DNA of 64,000 nt, from NCBI RefSeq assembly GCF_041929845.1, contig NZ_JBHEEH010000009.1, positions 1 to 64,000 on the forward strand. The letters are read 5' to 3'. Positions 52,146-59,598 of this stretch are shown piece by piece. The stretch comes from Paenochrobactrum pullorum (GTDB lineage: Bacteria > Pseudomonadota > Alphaproteobacteria > Rhizobiales > Rhizobiaceae). Position numbers and translations under genes: made by a program. The notes beneath the pieces were generated by a model. The model had not been told where the DNA came from. It saw only the letters and a list, made by a program, of their open reading frames with translations, and did not search any database. How positions within the stretch are numbered: position 1 is the first letter of the stretch; every line of letters starts with the position of its first letter.

Positions 52146-53530
52146 GCCGTGAAGCCAGTATTGCTGCTGCGACCAACTATTTTGATAATGGTCAGTTTAA
52201 AGAAGATTTAGCCCGTCGTGTTGCTATCCCGAGCGAAAGCCAGAATAGTGAGCGATTGGATGCGCTTCATGCTTATTTGCATGATGAAATGATCCCTGCT
52301 TTTCAAGAAATGGGATTTGCGACCGAAATTATCTATCACGATAATCTCGATCTGCCTTTTCTTTATGCCGAGCGGATTGAAGGCGAGGGATTGCTTACCG
52401 TTTTGGGTTATGGGCATGGCGATGTCATTCGCGGCCTTGATGATGAGTGGGCAGATGGCTTGTCTCCGTGGGAAATGAAAGAGAAAAACGGGTTTTTATA
52501 CGGCCGAGGGACAGTTGATAATAAAGGCCAACACCAGATTAATATGGCGGGTTTGAGGGCAGTTCTCGATACACGTGGCAAATTAGGGTTCAACGCCAAA
52601 TATCTGATTGAAATGGGTGAGGAACGCGGTTCACCGGGTTTGCGTGAAATTTGCCATAAATATAAAGACAAGCTGAAGGCTGATCTGCTGATCGCATCCG
52701 ATGGGCCAAGGCTTAATATGGATCGCCCGACGATTTTTTTAGGCTCTCGTGGTGGCGTTACTTTTGATCTCACGATCGACGCGCGTGAGGGCGGGCATCA
52801 TTCCGGTAATTGGGGCGGTGCTCTGTCAAATCCGGCAGTACAATTGGCACATGCTTTAGCAAGTCTGGTGGGGCCGACGGGCCAAGTGCGATTACCTGAA
52901 TTGGTGCCGGAAGCCCTGCCTCAAGCAGTGCGTAATGCACTGAAAGATTGCAAAATTGATGGTGGTATAGACGGGCCGGAAGTTGATCCCGACTGGGGGG
53001 AGCCGGGTTTGACAACCGAAGAGCGGGTTTTTGGTTGGTGTTCGCTGGAAGTGCTTGCCATGGAAGCGGGTAATCCACGCACGCCGGTCAATGCAATCCC
53101 GCCGCGCGCGTGGGCGCGTTTGCAATTGCGTTTTGTGGTTGGTGTTGATCCGCATAATGTTGTGCCGACCGTTCGTAAACATTTGCAACGCCAAGGACTT
53201 TCAATGGTGAAAGTTGAATTGTCGAAGGAAGAGATTTTTGCTGCGACAAGACTGGATCCGGAGGATCCATGGGTCACATGGGCGCTTAATTCACTTGAAA
53301 AAACAACCGGTAAAAAGCCTGCTTTATTGCCTAATCTGGGCGGGTCTCTGCCTAATGACAGTTTTTCTGATATATTGGGCATGCGGACGATTTGGGTGCC
53401 GCATTCTTATCCGGGCTGCTCGCAACATGCGCCTAACGAACATATGCCTTTATCCATTGCGCGTGAAGCGCTTGGCATGATGGCAGGGCTTTATTGGGAT
53501 TTAGGCGAACCAGCCGCCGGAAAAGCATAA
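52142..53530 (+). CDS. M20 family metallo-hydrolase
   Basis: 462-residue zinc-dependent hydrolase of the M20 family (dipeptidase / acylase type). GYGHGDVI near residue 97 and LYGRGTVDNKGQ near 122 hold the first metal ligands and catalytic Asp, EMGEERGSPG near 161 the catalytic Glu, and LPNDSFSDILG with HAPNEHM the C-terminal ligands. M20 enzymes cut amide bonds in dipeptides or N-acyl amino acids. The ATGA overlap with the ATPase gene and the following matA and matB genes suggest that it releases malonate, or another product, from the imported compound. Confidence 0.9.
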   Translation: MSREASIAAATNYFDNGQFKEDLARRVAIPSESQNSERLDALHAYLHDEMIPAFQEMGFATEIIYHDNLDLPFLYAERIEGEGLLTVLGYGHGDVIRGLDDEWADGLSPWEMKEKNGFLYGRGTVDNKGQHQINMAGLRAVLDTRGKLGFNAKYLIEMGEERGSPGLREICHKYKDKLKADLLIASDGPRLNMDRPTIFLGSRGGVTFDLTIDAREGGHHSGNWGGALSNPAVQLAHALASLVGPTGQVRLPELVPEALPQAVRNALKDCKIDGGIDGPEVDPDWGEPGLTTEERVFGWCSLEVLAMEAGNPRTPVNAIPPRAWARLQLRFVVGVDPHNVVPTVRKHLQRQGLSMVKVELSKEEIFAATRLDPEDPWVTWALNSLEKTTGKKPALLPNLGGSLPNDSFSDILGMRTIWVPHSYPGCSQHAPNEHMPLSIAREALGMMAGLYWDLGEPAAGKA

Positions 53531-53538
53531 ATATGGCA

Positions 53539-53566
53539 GATAAGCCCTGTTCCCGCAGGGCTTATC
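53539..53566 (+). other. Intercistronic hairpin before matA
   Basis: Perfect 11-bp stem GATAAGCCCTG / CAGGGCTTATC with a 6-nt loop and no T run afterwards. It separates the importer-hydrolase part from matAB without being a standard terminator. Confidence 0.65.
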
Positions 53567-53594
53567 GTGTGCTTCAGACATCAGGAGAGCAGCT

Positions 53595-54932
53595 TTGAGT
53601 AGTTTGTCTTTCTTCCGCGATATGATTGATGCCATCGCTGAAAGAGGGCAGCGATTGATTTTAATCGCTCCCCGCAGCACAAAAGAACATGCAACAACCG
53701 ATGAATTGGCGGCTCAGTGCGAGCATTTATTGTCGAGCCGTGGTGAAGCATCTGGCCTCGCTTTAGCCCATGATATTTTAACCCAATGGCAAAATCTTAA
53801 TGACGAGGAACAAACTGCTTTTATGCAGATGCTGTTGCAGCGCTTTGGTGCAGATGATGAGCGGATTGAACGGGCAATCACTAGCTATCAAACGGATAAA
53901 ACACCCAAAAATCTGGCCAGGTTACATCTTTGCGCTGAGCCGAAACGACAAGAACTGATCCGGCGTTTGAATGCAGCGCCAAAAGGCACTGCCAAGCTTG
54001 TGCAAATGCGCGAGAAATTGCTTAAATTACAACAGAAAATACCGGAACTGGAGGCGGTTGATGCAGATTTTACGCATCTTTTTACCTCATGGTTCAATCG
54101 TGGTTTCTTGCAACTGCGTTCGATTGATTGGACAACGCCTGCGCATATTCTGGAAAAGATCATTCAATATGAAGCTGTGCATGCGATTGGAAATTGGAAT
54201 GAATTGCGCAGTCGATTGGCACCTGCCGATCGCCGTTGTTTTGCATTCTTCCACCCGCAATTGACGGATGATCCGCTGATTTTTGTTGAGGTAGCACTCA
54301 CACGTTCGACACCGGATAACATTGCCGATGTGCTCGATGATGATCGCGAGCCTCTTAATCTTAAAGATGCCGATACGGCGGTTTTTTATTCCATCTCCAA
54401 TTGTCAGGACGGTTTGCGTGGCATTTCGTTCGGCAGTTTTTTGATCAAACAGGTCGTGGAGGAACTGCGGCGGGATTTGCCGCAACTCAAAACTTTTGTG
54501 ACACTCTCGCCGGTACCGGCTTTTGCGCATTGGTTAAAACAGGCTGGTGATTCAGATGGAAAGTTGCAACTTGATCATCTGCGAACGCTAATCGCCAGAC
54601 CTGACTGGTATGAAGATGACGTATGTATCAAAGAGATCGAACCTTTGTTCGATCGCATCGCGGCACATTATTTTATCAATGTGCGCGATAAACGCGGGCG
54701 GGTGCTTGATCCGGTTGCTCGTTTCCATCTTGGCAATGGTGCGCGTTTGGAGAGGCTTAATTTCATGGGCGATTTGTCAAAAAGGGCTTTGCATCAATCA
54801 CATGGTTTGATGGTCAATTATCTCTACAAGCTGGATGATATCGAGCGCAATCATGAGGCCTATGCCGAACGTGGCGAAGTGATTGCTGCACCTGAAATCA
54901 TCAAGCTCGCAGCTAAGTCAGACAACAAATAA
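53595..54932 (+). CDS. matA: Malonyl-CoA decarboxylase MatA
   Basis: 445-residue malonyl-CoA decarboxylase, converting malonyl-CoA to acetyl-CoA and CO2. The helical N-terminal domain (1-165) and the GNAT-like catalytic domain are both present. Conserved blocks: IQYEAVHAIGNWNELRSRLAP (in part EAVHAIGNW), FFHPQLTDDPLIFVEVAL, FYSISNCQDGLRGISFGSFLIK, LSPVPAFAHWL and the C-terminal DPVARFHLGNGARLERLNFMGD in two parts. The catalytic Ser/His of the family lie in the LSPVP and HLGNGA blocks. Start is TTG 53595 with AGGAG 8 nt upstream. MatB follows after 28 nt. Confidence 0.94.
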   Translation: MSSLSFFRDMIDAIAERGQRLILIAPRSTKEHATTDELAAQCEHLLSSRGEASGLALAHDILTQWQNLNDEEQTAFMQMLLQRFGADDERIERAITSYQTDKTPKNLARLHLCAEPKRQELIRRLNAAPKGTAKLVQMREKLLKLQQKIPELEAVDADFTHLFTSWFNRGFLQLRSIDWTTPAHILEKIIQYEAVHAIGNWNELRSRLAPADRRCFAFFHPQLTDDPLIFVEVALTRSTPDNIADVLDDDREPLNLKDADTAVFYSISNCQDGLRGISFGSFLIKQVVEELRRDLPQLKTFVTLSPVPAFAHWLKQAGDSDGKLQLDHLRTLIARPDWYEDDVCIKEIEPLFDRIAAHYFINVRDKRGRVLDPVARFHLGNGARLERLNFMGDLSKRALHQSHGLMVNYLYKLDDIERNHEAYAERGEVIAAPEIIKLAAKSDNK

Positions 54933-54960
54933 AATCATAAAAATAATAGGGGAAGAATGA

Positions 54961-56472
54961 ATGACTAATCATCTATTCGATGCTTTTCGCGGTTTTATGC
55001 CAAATCCAGGGGCAACTTTTATCGAGACGCTAAACGGTCATATTTTGACCTATGCCGATATGCTTGATCTTTCAGCCCGATTTGCCAATGTACTTGTTGA
55101 TGAAGGCGTTAAAAAGGGCGATCGTGTTGCTGTTCAGGTGGAAAAAAGCGCTGAAGTCCTGATGCTTTATCTGGCTTGTGTGCGTTGTGGCGCGGTTTAT
55201 CTGCCACTGAACACCGGATATACCATCGCTGAGCTTGAATATTTCTTTAACGATGCCAAGCCTGCACTTATTGTTGTTGCCCCTGAAAATACTGAGAAAT
55301 TATCCGCGTTGATCGCTGATTGCGGTGCAGTGATGGAAAGCTTGGGTGATCATGGTGATGGCACTTTGATGGAAAAAGCGTTTAAAGCTTCCGCTGCGTT
55401 TATTGATGTTGTCTGTAACGCCGATGATCTGGCTGCAATTCTTTATACATCGGGTACAACAGGACGTTCAAAAGGCGCCATGCTCAGCCATAATAACCTG
55501 TTGTCAAATGCACTGACTTTGCGTGACTATTGGCAATTTACCTCTGCTGATAGGCTCATCCATGCTTTGCCGATTTTCCATACCCATGGACTTTTTGTGG
55601 CAACCAACTGTGTGCTGGTGTCTGGTGCTTCGATGTTCTTGCTACCGAAATTTGATCCGGAAGCGATTATCGCACGTCTGTCGCAGGCCACTGTTCTTAT
55701 GGGTGTGCCAACATTTTATGTGCGGTTGGCGCAAGATGAACGGGTTAACCGTGCAAGCACTGTATCAATGCGGTTGTTTATTTCGGGCTCTGCACCTCTA
55801 TTAGCCGAAACCCATAAAAGATTCCGTGAAAAAACCGGTCATGCCATTCTTGAGCGCTATGGTATGACCGAAACCAACATGAATACATCCAATCCTTATA
55901 ATGGTGAGCGTATCGCTGGAACGGTGGGCTTTCCTCTGCCAGACGTGGAAATCAGAGTTATGGATATGGAAACGGGCGCACCTTTGCCTCATGGTCAAAC
56001 CGGGATGCTGGAAGTGCGTGGGCCTAATGTTTTTAAAGGCTATTGGAACATGCCAGAAAAAACGAAAGAAGAGCTGCGGGATAATGGTTTTTTCATCACT
56101 GGCGATCTGGGTCTGATGGATGACAAAGGCTATGTGCATATTGTCGGGCGCGGTAAAGATCTGGTGATTTCCGGCGGATATAATATTTACCCGAAAGAGG
56201 TGGAGGGCGAAATCGACCTGATTGATGGTGTGGTGGAAAGTGCAGTTATTGGCGTGCCTCATCAGGATTTTGGCGAAGGTGTTACGGCTATTGTTGTGCC
56301 GCAAAAAGATGCTCATCTGAATGAAGATGACATGATTGCATCGCTAACCGAAAAGCTTGCCCGTTATAAATTGCCCAAACGCATTATTTTCGTTGAAGAA
56401 TTGCCGCGTAACACAATGGGTAAAGTGCAAAAGAATATTTTACGGGAAATCTATCATCATATCTATCAGTGA
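54961..56472 (+). CDS. matB: Malonyl-CoA synthetase MatB
   Basis: 503-residue acyl-adenylate enzyme that activates malonate with ATP and CoA. ATP loop YTSGTTGRSKGAMLSHNNL near 160, HALPIFHTHGLFVA, YGMTETNMNTSNPYNGERIAGTVG (adenine and malonate pocket, given in parts), TGDLG, GRGKDLVISGGYNIYPKEVE and the catalytic Lys in NTMGKVQKN. The SN/RxxGTVG context near residue 300-320 fits the malonate-binding Arg of MatB. GGGGAAG precedes ATG 54961. Confidence 0.94.
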   Translation: MTNHLFDAFRGFMPNPGATFIETLNGHILTYADMLDLSARFANVLVDEGVKKGDRVAVQVEKSAEVLMLYLACVRCGAVYLPLNTGYTIAELEYFFNDAKPALIVVAPENTEKLSALIADCGAVMESLGDHGDGTLMEKAFKASAAFIDVVCNADDLAAILYTSGTTGRSKGAMLSHNNLLSNALTLRDYWQFTSADRLIHALPIFHTHGLFVATNCVLVSGASMFLLPKFDPEAIIARLSQATVLMGVPTFYVRLAQDERVNRASTVSMRLFISGSAPLLAETHKRFREKTGHAILERYGMTETNMNTSNPYNGERIAGTVGFPLPDVEIRVMDMETGAPLPHGQTGMLEVRGPNVFKGYWNMPEKTKEELRDNGFFITGDLGLMDDKGYVHIVGRGKDLVISGGYNIYPKEVEGEIDLIDGVVESAVIGVPHQDFGEGVTAIVVPQKDAHLNEDDMIASLTEKLARYKLPKRIIFVEELPRNTMGKVQKNILREIYHHIYQ

Positions 56473-56550
56473 TTATTCATAGCATTGGTCATTGAAGTTA
56501 AGGTTTTGGGGATGGTTGTTGTTCACCAATATAGAGTGCTTTGAACCATG

Positions 56551-56593
56551 AAGATCACTTCGCGCAATAATATTACGTGAAGTGATCTTTTGT
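56551..56593 (+). terminator. Terminator after matB
   Basis: 11-bp stem AAGATCACTTC / GAAGTGATCTT with a 17-nt loop, followed by TTTT-type tail. Confidence 0.78.
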
Positions 56594-56638
56594 GGATAAA
56601 TCTTGCGTTTAGGGATGCTTTTTGATTGCGTAATCATA

Positions 56639-56663
56639 TTAGAGCATTATAAGAGTGCTCTAA
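56639..56663. repeat. Inverted repeat TTAGAGCA-N9-TGCTCTAA
   Basis: Perfect 8-bp arms about 78 nt upstream of the leader ORF. It may be an operator, or a decayed copy of the TCTAGAGC/GCTCTAGA boundary palindrome of the RIME-like repeat. Confidence 0.45.
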
Positions 56664-56740
56664 TTTAGCGAGCAAAATTGGGCGGATTTTTAAAATTCCT
56701 GGCTCTGCCGTCCGAGCATCTCTCCGGAGGACTGAAATTT

Positions 56741-56794
56741 ATGAACCATTCTCGCATGGTGCTTTGTCTTGTCTGTAAAGGGGAAAGACAATGA
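56741..56794 (+). CDS. 17-aa cysteine-containing leader ORF
   Basis: MNHSRMVLCLVCKGERQ, 17 codons, preceded by a strong GGAGG (56726-56730, 10 nt from ATG). Its TGA overlaps the ATPase ATG as ATGA, so translation would be coupled. Two TGT Cys codons lie mid-peptide. The GGAGG can pair with the upstream TCCGAG region, which would hide it. Function unknown; a sulfur-responsive leader is a guess based on the transporter type. Confidence 0.5.
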   Translation: MNHSRMVLCLVCKGERQ

Positions 56795-57636
56795 ATGCCA
56801 CGACCAATGTTGTTCAGCCGGACAATGCCCCAAAAACAGTTATTGAGCTTAAAAATGTAGCAATTTCATTCAATCTGGCCAATGGCGGCCGGTATGATGC
56901 AGTGGCTGAAAGCAATCTAAAAGTTGCTGACAATGAATTTGTTGCCATCGTCGGGCCAACAGGTTGTGGTAAGTCCACTCTGTTGAATGCCGTGGCAGGT
57001 CTTTTGATACCGGCAAGCGGCACTGTGGAAATCAGCGGCAAGCAATTAAGTGGTTTAAATCGTCAGTCTGGTTATTTGTTCCAGCAAGATGCATTAATGC
57101 CGTGGAAAACAGTGCTTGAAAATGTTGCTATTGGTTTGGAAATTGCCGGTATACCGAAAAGACAAGCACGTGAAGAAGCACAAGCCTGGCTGGCGCGTGT
57201 AGGCCTTGCTAATTTTGGTGACCGCTATCCGCATATGTTGTCGGGTGGACAGCGCAAGCGTATTGGCTTGGCGCAGGTGCTTATCCGCAATCCTAAATAT
57301 TTGCTGATGGATGAACCTTTCGGGCCTTTGGATGCACAAACCCGCGTTATCATGGGCGATCTTTTGCTGGACCTCTGGTCGCAGGATCGCAAAGCTGTGA
57401 TGTTCGTGACCCATGATCTGGAAGAAGCAATCGCATTGGCTGATCGTGTGGTGATTATGTCTGCGGGGCCGCGCGCTCATATTCTGGCTGAATATCAAAT
57501 TCCGCTGGAACGTCCGCGCGAAATTTCTGAAATTCGCCTCAATGACCAATTTCATGAAATCCATCGTGAAATTTGGGGTGCGCTGAAAGAAGAAGTGCTT
57601 AAAGGCTATCAGCAGACAAGCGGAGTGCGCAAATGA
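56791..57636 (+). CDS. NitT/TauT-type ABC transporter ATPase
   Basis: 281-residue ATPase of the nitrate/sulfonate/taurine transporter group: Walker A GPTGCGKSTLL near 55, LFQQDALMPWKTVLENV (typical Q-loop of SsuB/TauB), signature LSGGQRKRIGLAQ, Walker B LLMDEPFGPLDAQT and THDLEEAIALADRVVIMS. GGGGAAAG also lies before ATG 56791. It overlaps the permease gene by 4 nt (ATGA). Confidence 0.92.
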   Translation: MNATTNVVQPDNAPKTVIELKNVAISFNLANGGRYDAVAESNLKVADNEFVAIVGPTGCGKSTLLNAVAGLLIPASGTVEISGKQLSGLNRQSGYLFQQDALMPWKTVLENVAIGLEIAGIPKRQAREEAQAWLARVGLANFGDRYPHMLSGGQRKRIGLAQVLIRNPKYLLMDEPFGPLDAQTRVIMGDLLLDLWSQDRKAVMFVTHDLEEAIALADRVVIMSAGPRAHILAEYQIPLERPREISEIRLNDQFHEIHREIWGALKEEVLKGYQQTSGVRK

Positions 57637-58424
57637 ACAAGCCTCTCTTATTTTTAGCGCAGCTTAGCGTGGCTGTGTTTGTGATCCTTGTCTGGTATTT
57701 GTTCACCGAAACGCATTTGTTCGGCAATCCGTCCAACGCCAAGTTTTTCTTTGCAACACCGACACAAGTGGCGGTGCGCATTTATAAATGGTTTGCTGAA
57801 GGCACGATCTGGTATCATCTCGGCATTACGCTGGTGGAAGCGATGCTTGCTTTTGTCATTGGTTCCGTTGGTGGTATTTTGATCGGCTTCTGGTTTGCCC
57901 GCAAACCGATGCTGGCTGCGGTTTTTGATCCATATGTGAAGGCTGCCAATTCATTGCCCCGTGTGGTGCTGGCACCAATTTTCATGCTCTGGTTAGGCTT
58001 GGGAATTTGGTCCAAGGTTGCGCTTGGTGTTTCGCTGGTCTTTTTCATTGTGTTCTTCAACGTTTATCAAGGTGTCAAGGAAGTTAACCAGACCGTGCTT
58101 GCCAATGCCCGTATGCTTGGCATGAATGAGCGTCAGTTGTTGCGTAATGTCTATCTGCCATCTGCTTTGTCGTGGATGTTTTCAAGTTTGCACACTGCCG
58201 TTGGTTTTGCAGTTGTTGGTGCAGTTGTTGGCGAATATCTGGGCTCTTCCGCAGGTCTTGGCTATCTCATCCATCAGGCTGAAGGCGTGTTTGACGTCAC
58301 CGGTGTTTTTGCCGGCATGATTGTTTTGACGGCTTTTGTCTTGCTGATTGATTGGGTCGTTTCCATTGCAGAAGAGCGCTTGCTCGTCTGGCGTCCCAAG
58401 ACTGTCGGGCCAAATGGTGCTTAA
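57633..58424 (+). CDS. NitT/TauT-type ABC transporter permease
   Basis: 263-residue permease with about six helices: LAQLSVAVFVILVWYLF first, then VIGSVGGILIGFW, AANSLPRVVLAPIFMLWLGLG (SsuC/TauC signature), EAA loop NARMLGMNERQLLRNVYLPSALSW and EYLGSSAGLGYLI. It forms the channel of the three-gene system. Confidence 0.93.
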   Translation: MNKPLLFLAQLSVAVFVILVWYLFTETHLFGNPSNAKFFFATPTQVAVRIYKWFAEGTIWYHLGITLVEAMLAFVIGSVGGILIGFWFARKPMLAAVFDPYVKAANSLPRVVLAPIFMLWLGLGIWSKVALGVSLVFFIVFFNVYQGVKEVNQTVLANARMLGMNERQLLRNVYLPSALSWMFSSLHTAVGFAVVGAVVGEYLGSSAGLGYLIHQAEGVFDVTGVFAGMIVLTAFVLLIDWVVSIAEERLLVWRPKTVGPNGA

Positions 58425-58447
58425 ATTATCATTCAAGGAATATAATC

Positions 58448-59488
58448 ATGCATATAACACGTCGCGATTTAATGCTTGGCGCAGCTGCTTTTGGGCTGAT
58501 GAATATTGCTGCACAGCTACCGGCTTTTGCGCAAGATCCTGATGCAAAGCCTGAAAAAACCGACCTGATGCTGGGTGTAGGCGGCAAGCCTTTGTTCTAT
58601 TATCTGCCACTGACAATTGCCGAGCGTTTGGGCTTCTTTGAAGAGCAGGAACTTAACGTCACTGTGAATGATTTTGGCGGTGGGGCCAAATCATTGCAGG
58701 CCTTGATTGGCGGATCGGTTGATATGGTAACCGGTGCTTATGAGCATACATTGCGTATGCAGCACCGCGGGCAGGATATTAAGGCGATTTGCGAGCTAGG
58801 TCGTTTGCCGGGTATTTGTATTGCTGTGCGTAGTGATTTGGCCGACGAGATAAAAACCATTGCTGATCTGAAAGGACGCAATGTTGGTGTGACCGCACCT
58901 GGTTCGTCTACCTCGTTATTTTTGCAATATGCGCTGATCAAAAATGGTCTGGCGGCTGATGATGCATCGATTATTGGTGTTGGCGGTGGCGCCAGTGCCG
59001 TTGCTGCTATTAAAAAAGGCGACATCGCTGCATTGGTACATTTGGATCCGGCGATTACCAAACTGGAAGTTGACGGTGACATTAAAATTCTGCTCGACAC
59101 CCGTACAGAAGAAGGCACCCGTGCTTTGTTCGACGGTACAAATCCGGCAGCTATCGTTTATATGCAGCAGAGTTTTATTGATGCCAATCCGGTGACAACA
59201 CAACGTGTCGTCAATGCTTTTGTCAAAGCGCTGAACTGGATTCATAATGCAACGCCTGATGAAGTGGCCGATGCCGTGCCGGAAGAATATTTGTTCGGCG
59301 ATCGCGAGCTTTATAAGACAGGCTTTGAGAAATCACGCGCCATGTATTCTGAAAAAGGTTTTGTGGCAGAGGATGGTTTCGCAAGCATGTATGACATGTT
59401 GAAAAAACTTGATCCGGATTTGGCCGATAGTGATCTGAAATTCTCGCAGACCTTCGATCCGCGGTTTGTTGAATATGCAAATATTTGA
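58448..59488 (+). CDS. NitT/TauT-type substrate-binding protein with Tat signal
   Basis: 346 residues from ATG 58448. The N-terminus HITRRDLMLGAAAFGLMNIAAQLPAFAQ is a twin-arginine signal (RRDLM), so the protein is probably exported folded. The mature part is an SsuA/THI5-like periplasmic-binding fold: FYYLPLTIAERLGFFEEQELNV, GGGAKSLQALIGGSVDMVTGAYEH and GRNVGVTAPGSSTSLFLQY. Substrate could be a sulfonate, a pyrimidine precursor or another small anion; the sequence does not settle it. The longer frame overlaps the permease gene. Confidence 0.9.
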   Translation: MHITRRDLMLGAAAFGLMNIAAQLPAFAQDPDAKPEKTDLMLGVGGKPLFYYLPLTIAERLGFFEEQELNVTVNDFGGGAKSLQALIGGSVDMVTGAYEHTLRMQHRGQDIKAICELGRLPGICIAVRSDLADEIKTIADLKGRNVGVTAPGSSTSLFLQYALIKNGLAADDASIIGVGGGASAVAAIKKGDIAALVHLDPAITKLEVDGDIKILLDTRTEEGTRALFDGTNPAAIVYMQQSFIDANPVTTQRVVNAFVKALNWIHNATPDEVADAVPEEYLFGDRELYKTGFEKSRAMYSEKGFVAEDGFASMYDMLKKLDPDLADSDLKFSQTFDPRFVEYANI

Positions 59489-59503
59489 TCATAATAGTGT
59501 TTG

Positions 59504-59544
59504 AAAAAAAATGTGCGGTCTGAAACTCAGACCGCACATTTTTT
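59504..59544. terminator. Bidirectional terminator, transporter / TonB receptor
   Basis: 18-bp perfect stem (A6-TGTGCGGTCTGA / TCAGACCGCACA-T6) with a 3-nt loop between convergent genes. Confidence 0.93.
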
Positions 59545-59598
59545 ATATCTAAATTTTGGTCTTCCGGTTGAATCGTAACCAGACGACCTTTGTTTATT

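Larger units (their letters stand above)
56473..56790 (+). promoter_or_regulatory. Intergenic region matB / NitT-TauT transporter
   Basis: 318 nt. Contains the matB terminator, the dyad at 56639-56663, a GC-rich hairpin over the GGAGG at 56726-56730 and the 17-codon leader ORF at 56741. I looked for a TPP aptamer and for a guanidine (ykkC) motif and could not support either. Confidence 0.5.

Noticed and set aside
56641..56741. Possible guanidine (ykkC) or other riboswitch before the NitT/TauT transporter
   Set aside because: Such transporters can follow ykkC RNAs, but the conserved ykkC blocks are absent here; only GTCCGAG looks vaguely similar. The region is better described as a dyad plus a leader ORF.
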